A stretch of 64,000 nt of DNA, from contig NC_066598.1 of NCBI RefSeq assembly GCF_905475345.1, forward strand, positions 3,437,001-3,501,000, in the 5' to 3' direction. The translations under genes were made by a program, and so were the position numbers. This DNA is from Vespula vulgaris (lineage: Eukaryota; Arthropoda; Insecta; Hymenoptera; Vespidae). The notes beneath the pieces are model-generated. The model had not been told where the DNA came from, did no database searches, and saw nothing but the letters and a program-made list of their open reading frames with translations. Below are positions 63,063 through 64,000 of this stretch, in pieces (the stretch's first letter is position 1; the number at the start of each line of letters is the position of its first letter).

Positions 63063-63262
63063 TAGGGTGGACCATTGAAATCTGACCACGATTATTCAAA
63101 TTGACGATTATTGAAATGTAACTTAAATATTTGTTATATTATTATAAATTAATATCAAATAGAATGACTTTAATTATTATATTATGTCTGATGTATGTCA
63201 ATTGATAGCATCAATTTATTGTAGTTTTTTAAATCGTCAGATTCCAATCAGTCTCATTCTAT
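63063..63262. mobile_element. MITE-like element with 200 bp length
   Basis: The left end TAGGGTGGACCATTGAAATC then TGAC pairs with the right end, whose reverse complement reads TAGAATGAGACTGATTGGAA then TCTGAC. The ends are imperfect inverted repeats flanked by TA-rich sequence. Non-coding. The GGGTGGACC start resembles the other elements, but the inner sequence differs, so it may be a separate subfamily. Confidence 0.55.
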
Positions 63263-64000
63263 ACATATATACTTTCTCGAATTAATAAATAATGTACAAC
63301 ACAAATGTTGTATATTTTTTCAATTCAAAATTCCCGCCTCCGGTGCACGTATATTTATATGTGATATTGAGAAATCCAAATTCTACTGAGAGAAGACGTC
63401 TTTGTTCTCTCGTGAATTCTGACGTAAGCTATTTCTAGGGTCAAGCACACCGGATGATGGTGGGATGTTGTGTAGCTAGCATCATTCTATCCTTTTTTAT
63501 CTCAAAAGAAAAGTTTTGCAATCGATGTTGTCGACGACAAAGTTTCTTGCAATCTAATTTCACCTGAAATTCATGACTAACGTAAATAACGATAACGTTA
63601 CATGATCGAAATAACACCGTTTTTGTGCATTCGAGTTTTTCTTCATCGAATTTTATCTTTTTTCTTTCTTTCATTCTTTCTTTCTTTCATTCTTTCTTTT
63701 TTTCTTTCTTTCTTTCTTTCTTTCTTTTTCTTCTTACTTTCTATAACGCTATGTAACTTTAATAATCACACACTGTATATATTTCTCTATAAAATAAGTT
63801 TTTTTTTATATGTCATATTATTGCCAACAATAAACGCACCTGTTATTTTATGTCCGTTTTTTAATATCTATTTTCGTTCTTTATTTCTACTTTCTTTCTT
63901 TTTTTTTTCCTTTTTGTTCTTATTTTTTATTTTTTTTAAAATTTTTTTTTCATTTTTTCTTTTTTTTTTTTATTTTTATTATTATAATAAATAAGTTAGA

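Larger units (their letters stand above)
60492..64000 (+). other. First intron of ZIP13-like gene (continues)
   Basis: No exon recognised up to the window end. Contents: a diverged tandem duplication (60625-61140), AT-rich sequence, a MITE-like element (63063-63262), TTTC repeats (63660-63730) and poly-T tracts (63895-63975). Small frames at 61445, 62829 and 63441 show no family features. Confidence 0.5.

Noticed and set aside
1..64000. tRNA and rRNA genes
   Set aside because: No convincing box B (GGTTCGAATCC) with a partnering box A, and no rRNA core sequence, was seen by eye.

Overview
The window is AT-rich eukaryotic DNA full of simple repeats (TA, CT/GA, GT and trinucleotide arrays, long poly-T and poly-A runs), with intron-bearing genes and GT-AG splice sites. 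The protein families and the base composition suggest an insect, probably a hymenopteran (wasp or bee); the order is an inference. No rRNA, tRNA, CRISPR or prokaryotic feature was seen.

I could rebuild six genes. BCCIP (+, 18.5-19.7 kb, 3 exons) converges on a shootin-1-like coiled-coil gene (-, 20.2-24.3 kb, 9 coding exons). A hexosaminidase D-like GH20 gene with an uninterrupted coding region (+, 32.9-34.6 kb) converges on RAB28 (-, 35.6-37.5 kb, 4 exons). An F-box/LRR gene (-, 46.5-55.0 kb) has a common body of six exons, three alternative first coding exons and a possible alternative last exon. The first coding exon of a ZIP13/SLC39A13-type zinc transporter (+, 60.27-60.49 kb) runs off the right edge. 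The genes look functionally unrelated: genome maintenance, cytoskeleton, glycan hydrolysis, small GTPase, ubiquitin ligase adaptor, metal transport.

The first 18 kb hold no gene I can support. They contain simple repeats, fold-back elements, a G-rich quadruplex-type tract, a diverged tandem repeat and a few higher-complexity islands. The 24.4-32.8 kb gap holds a TATA-Inr promoter with no evident gene and a 180-bp tandem repeat. The 39.0-44.5 kb block is poor in microsatellites and carries many short coding-like stretches, some with good splice sites and some broken by stops. It may be a decayed or fast-evolving gene or element and is the least explained part of the window.

Most notable: RAB28 encodes Leu where the family has the switch II catalytic Gln (the position of the GTP-locked QL mutants); the F-box gene has three similar, phase-compatible first exons; several 100-220 bp terminal-inverted-repeat elements share related ends; and there are four separate diverged local tandem duplications.
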